A stretch of DNA of 19,345 nucleotides from JBHHZM01 sp046758065 (GTDB lineage Bacteria; Pseudomonadota; Alphaproteobacteria; JAAXGF01), in the NCBI GenBank assembly GCA_046758065.1, contig JBHHZM010000059.1, forward strand, positions 1-19,345. The letters run 5' to 3'. This document shows positions 6,855 to 15,139 of this stretch, in pieces. The translations under genes were made by a program, and so were the position numbers. Position 1 is the stretch's first letter; each line of letters opens with the position of its first letter. Under the pieces are notes generated by a model. The model did not search any database. It was given only the letters and a program-made list of their open reading frames with translations, and had not been told where the DNA came from.

Positions 6855-7751
6855 ATGTGCGGCATCGGTGGAGTGATCTACAAGACGGCCGAGCATCGGG
6901 AGAAGACCGGCCAAGTCGCCTACCGCATCCTCGAAAGCATCTTCCGCCGCGGCAAGGACTCGACCGGCGTCGTCCTGTGGCAGCCCAACGCCGACGGCCT
7001 GCTGTACGTCGGGGTGAACTACGAGAAACCCGGATGGGGTGCGCGCATCATCGAATACCTCGACGAGGTCGGCGGCGTCCGGTCGGCGGCCGACCACGAC
7101 GGTTACGTGCGCGCCGCGATCGCCTACGCCGGCGACGACCGCGCGCTGGTCGACGGCGTCGATGCGCTCGACGACTGCGTCACCGTCGCCAGCATCGGCA
7201 AGCACGTCGAGGTGGTGAAGAACCTCGGCGGCGTCGACAATCTCGAAAAGCGATTCCGGCTCACCGACTACGACGGACCCGCGGCGATCGGCCTGACGCG
7301 CAACGCCACCGAGAGCCGGGTCGATTTCTCCCATGCCCAGCCGCTTTCGGCGCGGACCTTCCGCGACATCGCGATCATGCACAACGGGCACATCACCAAT
7401 TATCTCAGGCTGCGGCAGAGCTACGAACGCAAGGGCTATACCTTCACCACGGGCAACGATTCAGAGATCCTCGCGGTGATCGTCGCCGCGCATATGGACC
7501 GGTGCGCCGGGTTCGCCGACGCGCTCGCCGCGACCATCGACGAGGTCGACGGCGCCATGACCTACGTCGCCGTCACCGCCGACGCCGTGGGACTGGTCAA
7601 GGACCAGTTCGGCTACAAGCCGATGGTGGTGGCCGAGACCGATGATTTTGTCGTCTTCGCATCCGACAGCGCGGCCATTCGCCACGGCGTCGGCGCCGAT
7701 CTCGCGGTCTGGGAGCCGGGCGCCGGGGAGGTCCGGGTATGGCCGCTGTAG
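6855..7751 (+). CDS. Class II glutamine amidotransferase, GlxB/MgsA-like
   Basis: This 298-residue protein matches the amidotransferase domain of glutamate synthase made as a separate subunit. The catalytic cysteine is Cys2, exposed after removal of Met1 (MCGIGG). Other Ntn-amidotransferase features are RRGKDSTG (31-38), GLTRNATES (146-154), MHNGHITNY (175-183) and TTGNDSEI (198-205). It should release ammonia, or possibly an amine, from glutamine or a gamma-glutamylamide and pass it to the FMN subunit two genes on. Such split proteins are known as GlxB beside GlnT in rhizobia and as MgsA of N-methylglutamate synthase. The gene overlaps the next by 13 nt, implying coupled synthesis of a complex. 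Confidence 0.88.
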   Translation: MCGIGGVIYKTAEHREKTGQVAYRILESIFRRGKDSTGVVLWQPNADGLLYVGVNYEKPGWGARIIEYLDEVGGVRSAADHDGYVRAAIAYAGDDRALVDGVDALDDCVTVASIGKHVEVVKNLGGVDNLEKRFRLTDYDGPAAIGLTRNATESRVDFSHAQPLSARTFRDIAIMHNGHITNYLRLRQSYERKGYTFTTGNDSEILAVIVAAHMDRCAGFADALAATIDEVDGAMTYVAVTADAVGLVKDQFGYKPMVVAETDDFVVFASDSAAIRHGVGADLAVWEPGAGEVRVWPL

Positions 7752-8446
7752 AGGATCGCGTCACGCTCGACTGCCGCGGCAAGGCGACCACCGAGATCAA
7801 CCGCATCCTGCGTGAAGCCGCGGCCGACGGCGTGGCGCAGGTCGAGATTCTCAATCCCGACGCGCGCCACAATCTCGGCGTCTGCATCACCGATCCGGTC
7901 CATCTGATCTACCGCGGCGACGTCGGCTATTACGCGGTCAGCATCTGCGATCACGTCACCGCCGAGATTCGCGGCGGCGCCGGCTGGGGCGTGGGCGAAA
8001 ATCTCATGGACGGCGAGGTGGTGGTCGACGGCAACGCGGCGAGCGCAGCGGCGCCGTCGCTGCGCGGCGGCCGCGTCGTCGTCAAGGGCAGCGTCGGCCC
8101 GCGTTCGGCGATCGGCCTCAAGGGCGGCGAACTCATCGTCGGCGGCAACGCCGGTTACATGACCGGTTTCATGATGCAGAAGGGGCGCATCGTCATCTGC
8201 GGCAACACCCACAAGGCGTTGGGCGATTCGATCTACGACGGCGCGATCTACGTCGGCGGTACGGTCGGCGAACTCGGCAACGGCCTCAGCCAGGAAGACC
8301 TGAGCGCGGACGAGAAGGACGATCTCGCGGCCACGCTCGACCGTTACGGCATACGCGCACCGTCCTCGTTCAAGAAGTTCGTGTGCGACGGCACGCTGCA
8401 TCACTTCAAGAAAGAGGACTTCGAGACATGGAAAGAGATACTCTGA
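7739..8446 (+). CDS. GXGXG-domain subunit, GlxC/MgsB-like
   Basis: A 235-residue protein corresponding to the C-terminal beta-helix of large-subunit glutamate synthase (GltB). The repeated glycine turns of the GXGXG helix run from about residue 78 to 182: RGGAGWGVGENLMDG, VVVDGNA, LRGGRVVVKGSVG, LKGGELIVGGNAGYMTG, GRIVICGNT and IYVGGTVGELG. The family role is structural, connecting the amidotransferase and FMN parts of the synthase. No catalytic residues are expected. Its ATG lies inside the end of the amidotransferase gene and its own end overlaps the FMN subunit gene by 19 nt. The three coupled genes therefore likely make one stoichiometric complex. Confidence 0.88.
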   Translation: MAAVEDRVTLDCRGKATTEINRILREAAADGVAQVEILNPDARHNLGVCITDPVHLIYRGDVGYYAVSICDHVTAEIRGGAGWGVGENLMDGEVVVDGNAASAAAPSLRGGRVVVKGSVGPRSAIGLKGGELIVGGNAGYMTGFMMQKGRIVICGNTHKALGDSIYDGAIYVGGTVGELGNGLSQEDLSADEKDDLAATLDRYGIRAPSSFKKFVCDGTLHHFKKEDFETWKEIL

Positions 8447-9750
8447 GTCCGAGCGGGGTCTGGACCCCGGGCAAGATCGCCGAGATCCAGGAAAAGGCCG
8501 AGGTCGGCCGCTATCTCATCCGCGGCCAGGCCACCAAGCGCGCCGATCTGCCGTCGTTCGACGACCTCGTCTTCGTGCCCTCGGGGCTGTCGCGCGTCGC
8601 GCTCGAAGGCTACCGCGAACGCTGCGACACCCGTGTGGCGATCGGCGAGGGCCGCTGCAAGCGTCCGCTCGAACTCGACACCCCGATCATGATCGCCGGC
8701 ATGAGCTTCGGCGCGCTGTCGGTCAACGCCAAGCGCGCGCTCGGGATGGCGGCGACCCGCTGCGGCATTTCGACCTGCACCGGCGACGGCGGCATGCACC
8801 CCGAAGAGCGCGGCCATTCGAAGAAGCTGGTCTACCAGTACCTGCCCAGCCGCTACGGCTACAATCCGTACGATCTGCGCCAGGCCGATGCCATCGAGAT
8901 CGTCGTCGGCCAGGGCGCCAAGCCGGGCACCGGCGGCATCCTGCTGGGGCTCAAGGTGTCCGACGAGGTCGCCGAAATGCGCGACCTGCCCCAAGGCGTC
9001 GACCAGCGCAGCCCCTGCCGCCATCCCGACTGGCTGGGCGCCGACGACCTGCCGACCAAACTCGAACAACTGCGCGAGGCCACCGACTACGCGATCCCGA
9101 TCTTCGTCAAGGTCGGCGCCTCGCGCATCTACGATGACGTCAAGCTCGCCGCCAAGGCGGGGGTCGACGCCATCGTGTTCGACGGCATGACCGGCGGCAC
9201 CGCGGCCTCGCCCAAGATCCAGCTCGACCACACCGGCATTCCGACCGTCGCTGCCGTGGTCGAGGCCGCCGAGGCGTTGACCGAAATGGGGCTCAAGGAC
9301 GAGATCAAGCTGATCGTCGGCGGCGGCATCGCCGACGGGGCCGACGCCGCCAAGTGCATCGCGCTCGGCGCCGACGTGCTCTATATCGGCACCGCCGTGC
9401 TGATCGCGCTCAACTGCCACCGGCCGATCCACCTCGAGGACTACGAAAGGCTCGGCACCACGCCGGACGCCTGCAACCACTGCCAGACCGGGATGTGTCC
9501 GGTGGGCATCACCACCCAGGTGCCCGAACTCGTCGCCCGCCTCGACCCCGAGGAAGCGGCCGAGCGGGTCGCCAACTACCTCAATTCGATGACCATGGAG
9601 ATGCAGTTGTTCGCCCGCGCCTGTGGTAAGACGAAAGTGCGGGATCTTGACCCCGACGACCTGAGGGCGCTGACCCACGACATCGCGATGATTACCGGGG
9701 TGCCGATGGTTGGACTCGGCGGCCGCAGGCCGTCGTGGATCCGTTCCTGA
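8428..9750 (+). CDS. FMN/[3Fe-4S] glutamate-synthase-like subunit, GlxD/MgsC-like
   Basis: A 440-residue protein matching the central FMN domain of GltB. FMN-barrel motifs include IAGMSFGALSVNAKRALGMA (89-108), GDGGMHPEERGH (119-130), QGAKPGTGG (162-170), KVGASRIYDD (228-237), FDGMTGGTAASP (251-262) and LIVGGGIADGADAAKCIALG (295-314). A cysteine cluster C349-x2-C352-x4-C357-P is placed where GltB binds its [3Fe-4S] cluster. The reaction expected is reductive transfer of the released amino group onto 2-oxoglutarate, forming glutamate, or N-substituted glutamate if the donor is an alkylamide. I start at 8428 because AAAGAGGA precedes it and the homology begins there. No GltD-type electron-donor subunit is encoded in the window. 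Confidence 0.9.
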   Translation: MERDTLSPSGVWTPGKIAEIQEKAEVGRYLIRGQATKRADLPSFDDLVFVPSGLSRVALEGYRERCDTRVAIGEGRCKRPLELDTPIMIAGMSFGALSVNAKRALGMAATRCGISTCTGDGGMHPEERGHSKKLVYQYLPSRYGYNPYDLRQADAIEIVVGQGAKPGTGGILLGLKVSDEVAEMRDLPQGVDQRSPCRHPDWLGADDLPTKLEQLREATDYAIPIFVKVGASRIYDDVKLAAKAGVDAIVFDGMTGGTAASPKIQLDHTGIPTVAAVVEAAEALTEMGLKDEIKLIVGGGIADGADAAKCIALGADVLYIGTAVLIALNCHRPIHLEDYERLGTTPDACNHCQTGMCPVGITTQVPELVARLDPEEAAERVANYLNSMTMEMQLFARACGKTKVRDLDPDDLRALTHDIAMITGVPMVGLGGRRPSWIRS

Positions 9751-9828
9751 GGCAGGGTCGAGGGACGGCGCGGACCGCGGCGAGGCGGCGTTCGCGCGTA
9801 GCGGGAGACGTCAACGAGGGAGGAGTTC

Positions 9829-11175
9829 ATGACCAGGATCAAGCGGCCGTCCGCGGCGCAAATCGACAGGTTCGTCAGGGACCTCGGAAAGCAGGGGGTG
9901 CGGCACGTCCGCTTCGAGTTGCCCGACATGCACGGCACCTCGCGCGCCAAGGTGGTGCCGATCGACGCCGTCGCCGGCTATGCCAAACGCGGCCTCAATT
10001 TCTACGGCGGCACGCTGGCGCTCGATACGGCGTCGTCGGTGGTCCCCGGCGCGCTCTACCACGAGCAGGTCAAGTACCGCGACCAGCAGCTCATCCCCGA
10101 ACTTTCGACGGTCAGGCCGGTGCCCTGGCTGGAAGACACCGTCAAGGTCATCTGCGACACCGAATGGGCGCCGGGCGAGCCGCTCAGGGCGGCGCCGCGC
10201 TACGTGCTGCGCCAGTTGCTCGAGCGCGCCGCGGCGCTCGGCTTCGAGGCGATGATGGGCCACGAGTTCGAGTTCTACGTGCTCGACGGCGAGACCATGA
10301 AACCGCCCTTCGACGGCCTGCAGATCTTCAACGTGGTGCGTAACCAGTACATGCCGGTGATCGACGATCTGCTCGAGTTCCTGCCGGCGGCGGGAATCGA
10401 CATCATCACGCACAACTGCGAATACGCGCCGTCCCAGTTCGAGATCAACTACCGCGCCGGCAAGGGGCTCGCCGCCGCCGACACCGCGTTCACCTTCAAG
10501 AACGCCGTCAAGGAGATCTGTCACCGGGGCGGCATGCACGCCACCTTCATGACCAAGCCGTTCCCCGACAGCGCCGGCTGCGGCTGCCACTTCCACATCA
10601 GCCTGTGGGACCGCAAGACCGGCAGGAACGTCTTCCTCGACAAGAAGACGGCCGACGGCCTGTCCGACACCTGCCGCTGGTTCATCCAGGGGGTTCTCGA
10701 CCACGCCCCGGCGATGATGGCGCTGGCCAACCCGACGCCCAACTGCTATCGCCGGTTGAAGCCCCATACCTTCGCGCCGTCGAACATAAGCTGGGGCATC
10801 GAGGACCGCACCGCGCTGGTCCGCGTCAAGGCCACCGGCGACGAGCAGACGCATATCGAGGTCCGCGTGCCGTCGGCGCTGTCCAATCCCTATCTCGCGG
10901 CGGCGGGGGCGCTCGCCGGCGGGCTTCTCGGCCTCGACAAGAAAAAGAAGCTGCAGCGCACCAGCAAGGGCGTCAGCGAGGCGGACGCGGGCTTCGCACC
11001 CCTGCCCGCCACGCTCGATGCTGCGCTCGACGCGCTCGCCCGCGATCGGGTCTACGTCAAAGCGCTCGGCGAGGAGTTCGTCGAGGTCTTCAGCGCGGTC
11101 AAACGCTTCGAACTCGGGCGTTTCCACGAACACATCAGCGACTGGGAGACCAGCGAGTACCTCGACGTCTATTAG
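9829..11175 (+). CDS. Glutamine synthetase-like gamma-glutamyl ligase (GlnT/GmaS/PuuA group)
   Basis: A 448-residue GS-fold enzyme with an N-terminal beta-grasp region and a catalytic barrel. Visible catalytic features are HEFEFYVLD (E146, E148), the metal-ligand region NCEYAPSQFEINY (E198, E205), GCHFHIS (H254, H256), NCYRRL (305-310), and IEVRVPSALSNPYL (343-356) in place of the usual ExRxPDpsaNPYL. The tyrosine adenylylation motif of bacterial GSI is absent. Such ligases join an amine or ammonia to the gamma-carboxyl of glutamate using ATP. GmaS does this with methylamine and PuuA with putrescine. Directly downstream of GlxBCD, it is the likely supplier of their gamma-glutamyl substrate. 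The ATG follows a strong GAGGGAGGAG site. Whether it uses ammonia or an organic amine is not decidable here. Confidence 0.87.
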   Translation: MTRIKRPSAAQIDRFVRDLGKQGVRHVRFELPDMHGTSRAKVVPIDAVAGYAKRGLNFYGGTLALDTASSVVPGALYHEQVKYRDQQLIPELSTVRPVPWLEDTVKVICDTEWAPGEPLRAAPRYVLRQLLERAAALGFEAMMGHEFEFYVLDGETMKPPFDGLQIFNVVRNQYMPVIDDLLEFLPAAGIDIITHNCEYAPSQFEINYRAGKGLAAADTAFTFKNAVKEICHRGGMHATFMTKPFPDSAGCGCHFHISLWDRKTGRNVFLDKKTADGLSDTCRWFIQGVLDHAPAMMALANPTPNCYRRLKPHTFAPSNISWGIEDRTALVRVKATGDEQTHIEVRVPSALSNPYLAAAGALAGGLLGLDKKKKLQRTSKGVSEADAGFAPLPATLDAALDALARDRVYVKALGEEFVEVFSAVKRFELGRFHEHISDWETSEYLDVY

Positions 11176-11254
11176 GCTGCCCGCCAGGCGGTTGCATTCG
11201 AGTGGGGATCGGCGCACCCTTGCTCGAAGCGACCAACGAGGCGGAGAAGGCGTC

Positions 11255-12037
11255 ATGGCCCAGGCGGCAACCACGGACGAACGGCGTTCGGCGTTCGCCG
11301 ACAATCCCGATTACCGCGTCGATTTCGAACCGGTCTCGCGGCGCGTGCGCGTGGTCTTCGGCGGTGAGACGGTCGCCGACAGCACGCGGGCGCGGCTCAT
11401 GCTCGAGACCCGGCACCTGCCGGTCTACTACTTTCCGCGCGACGACCTGCGCATGGATCTGGCGACGCGCAGCGACCACCACAGCTTCTGCCCGTTCAAG
11501 GGCGAGGCGTCGTACTGGACGCTCGAGGTCGGCGGGAAGCGCGCCGAGGACGCGATGTGGAGCTACGAGACGCCTTTTCCCGAAGTCGCCGGGATCGCCG
11601 AATACGTCGCTTTCTACTGGGACCGCATGGACGCCTGGTACGAGGAGGACGATGAGGTCCTCGGCCATCCGCGCGACCCTCGGGTGCGCGTCGACGTGCT
11701 CAACAGCTCGCGCGGCGTTCGCGTCACCCTCGGCGGCGAGACGCTGGCCGAAACGCGGCGCGCGCGCTTCCTGTTCGAAACCGGAATGCCGGCGCGCTAC
11801 TATATCCCGCGCGCGGACGTGCGCATGGCGCTGCTCGAACCGGGCGAGACGCGCAGCGTCTGCCCCTACAAGGGACGGGCGGTCTATTTCAACGCGCGGA
11901 TCGACGGGCGCGTGGTCGAGAACGTCGCCTGGAGCTATCCCGCGCCCTTACCCGAATGCGCCCTGATCGAGGGCTGCCTCTGCTTCTATCCCGAACGCGT
12001 CGACACGATCGCGGTTGAAGGCGCGCCGCCGGACTGA
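11255..12037 (+). CDS. Tandem DUF427 domain protein
   Basis: A 260-residue protein made of two DUF427 repeats, about residues 31-126 and 155-250. The copies align clearly: VFGGETVADSTRAR with TLGGETLAETRRAR, YYFPRDDLRM with YYIPRADVRM, CPFKGEASY with CPYKGRAVY, WSYETPFPE with WSYPAPLPE, and YWDRMD with YPERVD. Each half keeps the family's CPxKG cysteine. DUF427 has a small beta-rich (beta-tent) fold, and its function is not established. It is the last gene of the operon, 79 nt after the GS-like gene. It has GCGGAGAAGG before its ATG. Its stop is only 14 nt from the stop of the convergent dehydrogenase operon. A binding or regulatory role in this pathway is inferred only from context. Confidence 0.87.
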   Translation: MAQAATTDERRSAFADNPDYRVDFEPVSRRVRVVFGGETVADSTRARLMLETRHLPVYYFPRDDLRMDLATRSDHHSFCPFKGEASYWTLEVGGKRAEDAMWSYETPFPEVAGIAEYVAFYWDRMDAWYEEDDEVLGHPRDPRVRVDVLNSSRGVRVTLGGETLAETRRARFLFETGMPARYYIPRADVRMALLEPGETRSVCPYKGRAVYFNARIDGRVVENVAWSYPAPLPECALIEGCLCFYPERVDTIAVEGAPPD

Positions 12038-12051
12038 CGGCGGTTCTTTTG

Positions 12052-13170
12052 CTATTGCGGCGCGGCGAAGCGTCCGATGTCGAAGGCGTCGATCGGGGTC
12101 GGCGTTGCGCCGTCGAGCGCGAGTTCGGCGAGCACTTCGCCCATCGCGGGTCCAAGCTGGAAGCCGTGGCCCGAAAAGCCGAAGGCGTGGATCAGCCCGG
12201 GCGTGGTGCGGCTCGGGCCGATCACCGGCAGATCGTCGGGCATGCGGCCCTCGACCCCGCTCCACACCCGGATGATATGGACGCCGGCGAGCCGCGGGAT
12301 CAACCTGACGGCGAGCGCGCCGGTCGCGACGGTATTTTCGGGCCTCACCGAGGCGCGGCCGATATCGAGGTCGGCGTCGCCGTCGCCGCCGCCGAAGATC
12401 ACGTTGCCGCGCGGGATCTGCCTGAGGTAGATGCCGGCGCCGCACATGCCGAGCACCGGCGCGATGAAATAGGGCGCGGGCTCGGTCACCGCCATCTGCG
12501 GCGCGATGGCCTCGATCGGCACCGGCTCGCCGAAGCGCGCGGCGAGCCTGCCGCCCCAGGCGCCGGCGGCGTTGATCAGCGTCGCCGCGCGGTGTTCGAG
12601 GCCGTCGCGGCCGCGCACCGTGAAGCGCGATCCGTCGTGCGCCAAGTCGATAGCCTCGCAGTTCTCGCGGATCTCGGCCCCGGCGGCGCGCGCGGCGCGG
12701 GCATAGGCCGGGCCGACCAGGCGGGGATTGGCGCAGCCGTCATCGGCGCAGAAGGCGCCGCCCGCGACCGTTTCGCCGAGCCAGGGCCAGCGTTGGCGCA
12801 ATCCGCCGCGACCGAGGATTTCGATCTCGAGGCCGTGGTTCTTCGCGGTCCGGGCGTAGGCTTCGAGTTCGGCCATATCGGCGTCGTTCATGCCCAGCTT
12901 GACGTGACCGGTGGCGGCGAACTCGCAGTCGGCGCCGATGATCTCACCGAGCCGCGGCCATAGCGCGCGCGCGCGATTCGCGAGCGGAAGCTCGACGACA
13001 TGGCGTCCGTTGCGCCGCACCCCGCCGAAGTTGACGCCGCTTGCCTGCGCCCCGGCGGCGCCCTTTTCGAGCACCGTCACGCGCGCGCCGCGCCGGGCGA
13101 GATGAAGCGCCGCGGCGCAGCCGGCGACGCCGCCGCCGACGATCAGCACTTCGACCTCCTGCGGCGTCAT
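12052..13170 (-). CDS. FAD-dependent amine/amino-acid dehydrogenase subunit (DadA/SoxB/HcnC-like)
   Basis: A 372-residue flavoprotein of the D-amino-acid-dehydrogenase/sarcosine-oxidase family. The FAD-binding fold starts at VEVLIVGGGVAGCAAALHL (G12-x-G-x2-G17), with the acidic residue following at VTVLEKG. A GVNFGGVRRNGRH segment and the C-terminal flavin-contact region (GVEGRMPDDLPVIGPS, then FGFSGHGFQLGPAMGEV) follow. The expected chemistry is oxidation of a C-N bond in a primary or secondary amine or N-substituted amino acid. The start ATG overlaps the stop of the upstream gene by 4 nt (ATGA), so the three proteins are probably made together as a complex. Relatives include HcnC, opine oxidase and D-hydroxyproline dehydrogenase subunits. 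The substrate is unknown; the adjacent glutamate-forming operon makes an N-substituted glutamate attractive. Confidence 0.88.
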   Translation of the reverse strand: MTPQEVEVLIVGGGVAGCAAALHLARRGARVTVLEKGAAGAQASGVNFGGVRRNGRHVVELPLANRARALWPRLGEIIGADCEFAATGHVKLGMNDADMAELEAYARTAKNHGLEIEILGRGGLRQRWPWLGETVAGGAFCADDGCANPRLVGPAYARAARAAGAEIRENCEAIDLAHDGSRFTVRGRDGLEHRAATLINAAGAWGGRLAARFGEPVPIEAIAPQMAVTEPAPYFIAPVLGMCGAGIYLRQIPRGNVIFGGGDGDADLDIGRASVRPENTVATGALAVRLIPRLAGVHIIRVWSGVEGRMPDDLPVIGPSRTTPGLIHAFGFSGHGFQLGPAMGEVLAELALDGATPTPIDAFDIGRFAAPQ

Positions 13171-14543
13171 CGCGCCCGTGCCGTCGGTTCGAGCGGCAGG
13201 GGCGCCGGTTTGACCGGGGCCTGACCGCGCAGGCGGCCGACGCTTTCGAGCGCTGCGTCGCACGTCGCCGCGAGAACCTCGGCGGCGGCAAGGCCGCAGA
13301 TTCGGCCCTGACAGCGCCCCATGCCGACGCGGCTCGCGGCCTTGGCGCGGTTGATCTCCGACGCGCCCGAAAGCCGCGCCGCCGCGCGCAGTTCTCCGGC
13401 GGTAATCGCCTCGCAGCGGCAGAGAAGCGTTTCGTTAGGGAGCGCCGCGGCGAGCCCGCGCGGGTGCGGGAAGGCGGCCTCGAGCGCGGCGCGGAAGCGC
13501 CCGAGTCTCCGAAGCCGGCGTCTGAGCGCCGCGACGCGGGCGGCCGGTACGGCGCGGCCCAGGTCGGAAAGCAGCGCAAGCGCGGCGAGCTCGCCGCGCG
13601 CTTCCGCGGCGTCGGCCCCGGCAATGCGCGCGCCGTCGCCGGCGAGATAGACGCCCGCGACGCCGCTGCGCCCGTCGCGATCGCTTTCGGGCAGCCACTG
13701 GCCGGCCCGCGCATCGAAGGCGAAGCGGCAGCCGGCGAGGTCGGCGAGCTGGCTTTCGGGCTTCAGTCCGTAACCCGTGGCGACCGCGTCGCAGGCGACC
13801 TCGCCGACGCGGTCCCGGCGCTCGCGGTAGCGGAGCCCGGTTACCCGGCTATCGCCCAGCGCTGCCAGCGGCACGGCCCCGCTGACGATGCGAACGCCGC
13901 GGGCGCGCAGCCGGCCGGCGTACCACAGCCCCTTGGCGAAAGTCGCGCCGCCGGTGCAAAGCCCCGGCAGCGCGCGGACCTTGGCGGACAGGGGGGCGCT
14001 GTCGATCACCGCGGCGAGCGCCGCGCCGGCCTTCAGGTACTGGTAGGCGACGAGATAGAGCAACGGCCCGGCGCCGGCGAACGCCACGCGCCGGCCGACG
14101 GCGCAGCCCTGATGCTTGAGCGCGACCTGCGCGCCGCCCAGGGTGAAAACGCCGGGCGTGGTCCAGCCGGGAAAAGGGACGATCCGGTCCATCGCCCCGG
14201 TGGCGAGGATCAGGGCATCGAACGCCAGCTCGTCCGTCTGGCCGTCACGGAGCGTGTGCGCGACACCGCGCGAGAGGTTCCAGACCAGCGTTTCGGGGCG
14301 GTAGTCGATCGCGTCCGCAAGCGCGTCGAACGCGGCGTGCAGGCGGCGCGCCTTCGCGGCCTCGAAGCCGTAGAGCGCCGCGGCGGGGCGGCGAAAGCCC
14401 GCGGGTGGCCGGCGATAGATCTGTCCGCCGCTTTGTGGCGCTTCGTCGATCACCACGGGAAAGAGTCCGTGGCGCGCCAGGGTTTCCGCAGCGCGTGCGC
14501 CGGCCGGACCGGCGCCGACGACGACGACGCGCGGCGCGCTCAC
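13167..14543 (-). CDS. FAD/NAD(P)-fold oxidoreductase subunit with C-terminal [2Fe-2S] domain (HcnB/opine oxidase A-like)
   Basis: A 458-residue protein. A dinucleotide fold opens it (VVVVGAGPAGARAAETLARHG, G10-x-G-x2-G) and a second is near RRVAFAGAGPLLYLVAYQYL. A late FAD site reads GVYLAGDGARIAGADAAEARGE. The C-terminal about 85 residues form a BFD-like [2Fe-2S] domain with C375, C377, C411 and C416 (LCRCE and GRCQGRIC). This is the domain plan of HcnB, OoxA and the larger subunit of related amine dehydrogenases, which pass electrons from the substrate flavin to the respiratory chain. The start is GTG at 14543, overlapping the previous stop as GTGA; a longer arginine-rich extension in the same frame is not homologous and is rejected. 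It is the middle gene of the operon. Confidence 0.88.
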   Translation of the reverse strand: MSAPRVVVVGAGPAGARAAETLARHGLFPVVIDEAPQSGGQIYRRPPAGFRRPAAALYGFEAAKARRLHAAFDALADAIDYRPETLVWNLSRGVAHTLRDGQTDELAFDALILATGAMDRIVPFPGWTTPGVFTLGGAQVALKHQGCAVGRRVAFAGAGPLLYLVAYQYLKAGAALAAVIDSAPLSAKVRALPGLCTGGATFAKGLWYAGRLRARGVRIVSGAVPLAALGDSRVTGLRYRERRDRVGEVACDAVATGYGLKPESQLADLAGCRFAFDARAGQWLPESDRDGRSGVAGVYLAGDGARIAGADAAEARGELAALALLSDLGRAVPAARVAALRRRLRRLGRFRAALEAAFPHPRGLAAALPNETLLCRCEAITAGELRAAARLSGASEINRAKAASRVGMGRCQGRICGLAAAEVLAATCDAALESVGRLRGQAPVKPAPLPLEPTARAR

Positions 14544-14869
14544 GTCGCCCCGGGCGATCGCGTCTCGACCCGCATCCCCGGGGCGACCGGCGTGGTGCAA
14601 GCGCGGACCCGGCGGCCATCGGCGAGGCTCACCCAGCAGTCCTGGCAGGCGCCCATCAGGCAGAAACCGGCGCGCGGTCCGTCGCCGAATTCGGACTCGC
14701 GCAGCCGATGCCCGGCGATGAGCAGAGCGGTGAGCAGCGTGTCGCCGGCGAGCGCGGACACCGGCGCCCCGTCGACGACGATTTCGAGTGCGGGCCGGTC
14801 GGTCCCGGCGAGGCGGACGAACTGACCTTCTCTCGGCCGGGCTTTCGGCAGGTTCGGCGGGTTCGGCAT
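14540..14869 (-). CDS. Small [2Fe-2S] ferredoxin-like subunit (HcnA-like)
   Basis: A 109-residue protein with a plant-type ferredoxin-like [2Fe-2S] site: C70-x4-C75-x2-C78 (FCLMGACQDCWV) and C91 (RVRAC). This is the CxMGxCxxC pattern of HcnA and of the small subunit of heterotrimeric amine/proline-type dehydrogenases. Its length is usual. It should carry electrons within the complex formed with the two flavin subunits encoded downstream. I start at the ATG at 14869; an in-frame ATG at 14944 would add 25 basic residues without similarity. It is the first gene of the operon. An upstream 15-nt palindrome at 14987-15001 may be its operator. Confidence 0.82.
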   Translation of the reverse strand: MPNPPNLPKARPREGQFVRLAGTDRPALEIVVDGAPVSALAGDTLLTALLIAGHRLRESEFGDGPRAGFCLMGACQDCWVSLADGRRVRACTTPVAPGMRVETRSPGAT

Positions 14870-14986
14870 GACGGTCACGCGGTCTCGGGCGCTGGCGCGG
14901 GGGTCGGGACGTCCGCCCCGCCGCGGCGCCCATGATGGGCGCAAACCGGGGGCCGCGTATAGCCCGTCATGCGCGGCGCTCGCTTA

Positions 14987-15001
14987 TATTGCACTGCAAT
15001 A
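14987..15001. promoter_or_regulatory. Perfect 15-nt inverted repeat upstream of the dehydrogenase operon
   Basis: TATTGCACTGCAATA is a perfect 7+1+7 palindrome, 118 bp before the hcnA-like start. On the minus strand it is followed by TATAAG, a possible -10. It could be an operator for the dehydrogenase operon; the binding protein is unknown. Confidence 0.4.
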
Positions 15002-15104
15002 ATTGTTTGCTGTAACGCCATATTTCTGCCGGCTTCGAATTTTGGCATGGAGGCGACGGAGTCGCGAAAATGCGATACGAGTACTGATTGCGTGCGATTT
15101 TCCC

Positions 15105-15133
15105 TTGCCTGGACGCGACGCGTCCATTATGTT
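15105..15133 (+). promoter_or_regulatory. Predicted promoter of the candidate small RNA, with a palindromic spacer
   Basis: TTGCCT (15105-15110) and TATGTT (15128-15133) are 17 nt apart. A perfect palindrome, GGACGCG-A-CGCGTCC (15111-15125), fills the spacer, a position suited to a repressor or spacer-twisting activator. The predicted start near 15140 coincides with the base of the first RNA hairpin. Confidence 0.45.
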
Positions 15134-15139
15134 TCGCAG

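Noticed and set aside
6855..9750. Ordinary assimilatory glutamate synthase (gltBD)
   Set aside because: GltB is one large fused protein partnered with GltD. Here its domains are three separate genes in the order amidotransferase, GXGXG, FMN, without GltD, as in GlxBCD/MgsABC.
12052..14869. Hydrogen cyanide synthase (hcnABC) as a literal assignment
   Set aside because: The domain plan and gene order match, but the same plan is shared by opine oxidases and D-hydroxyproline and other amine dehydrogenases. Nothing here points specifically to glycine oxidation to cyanide.
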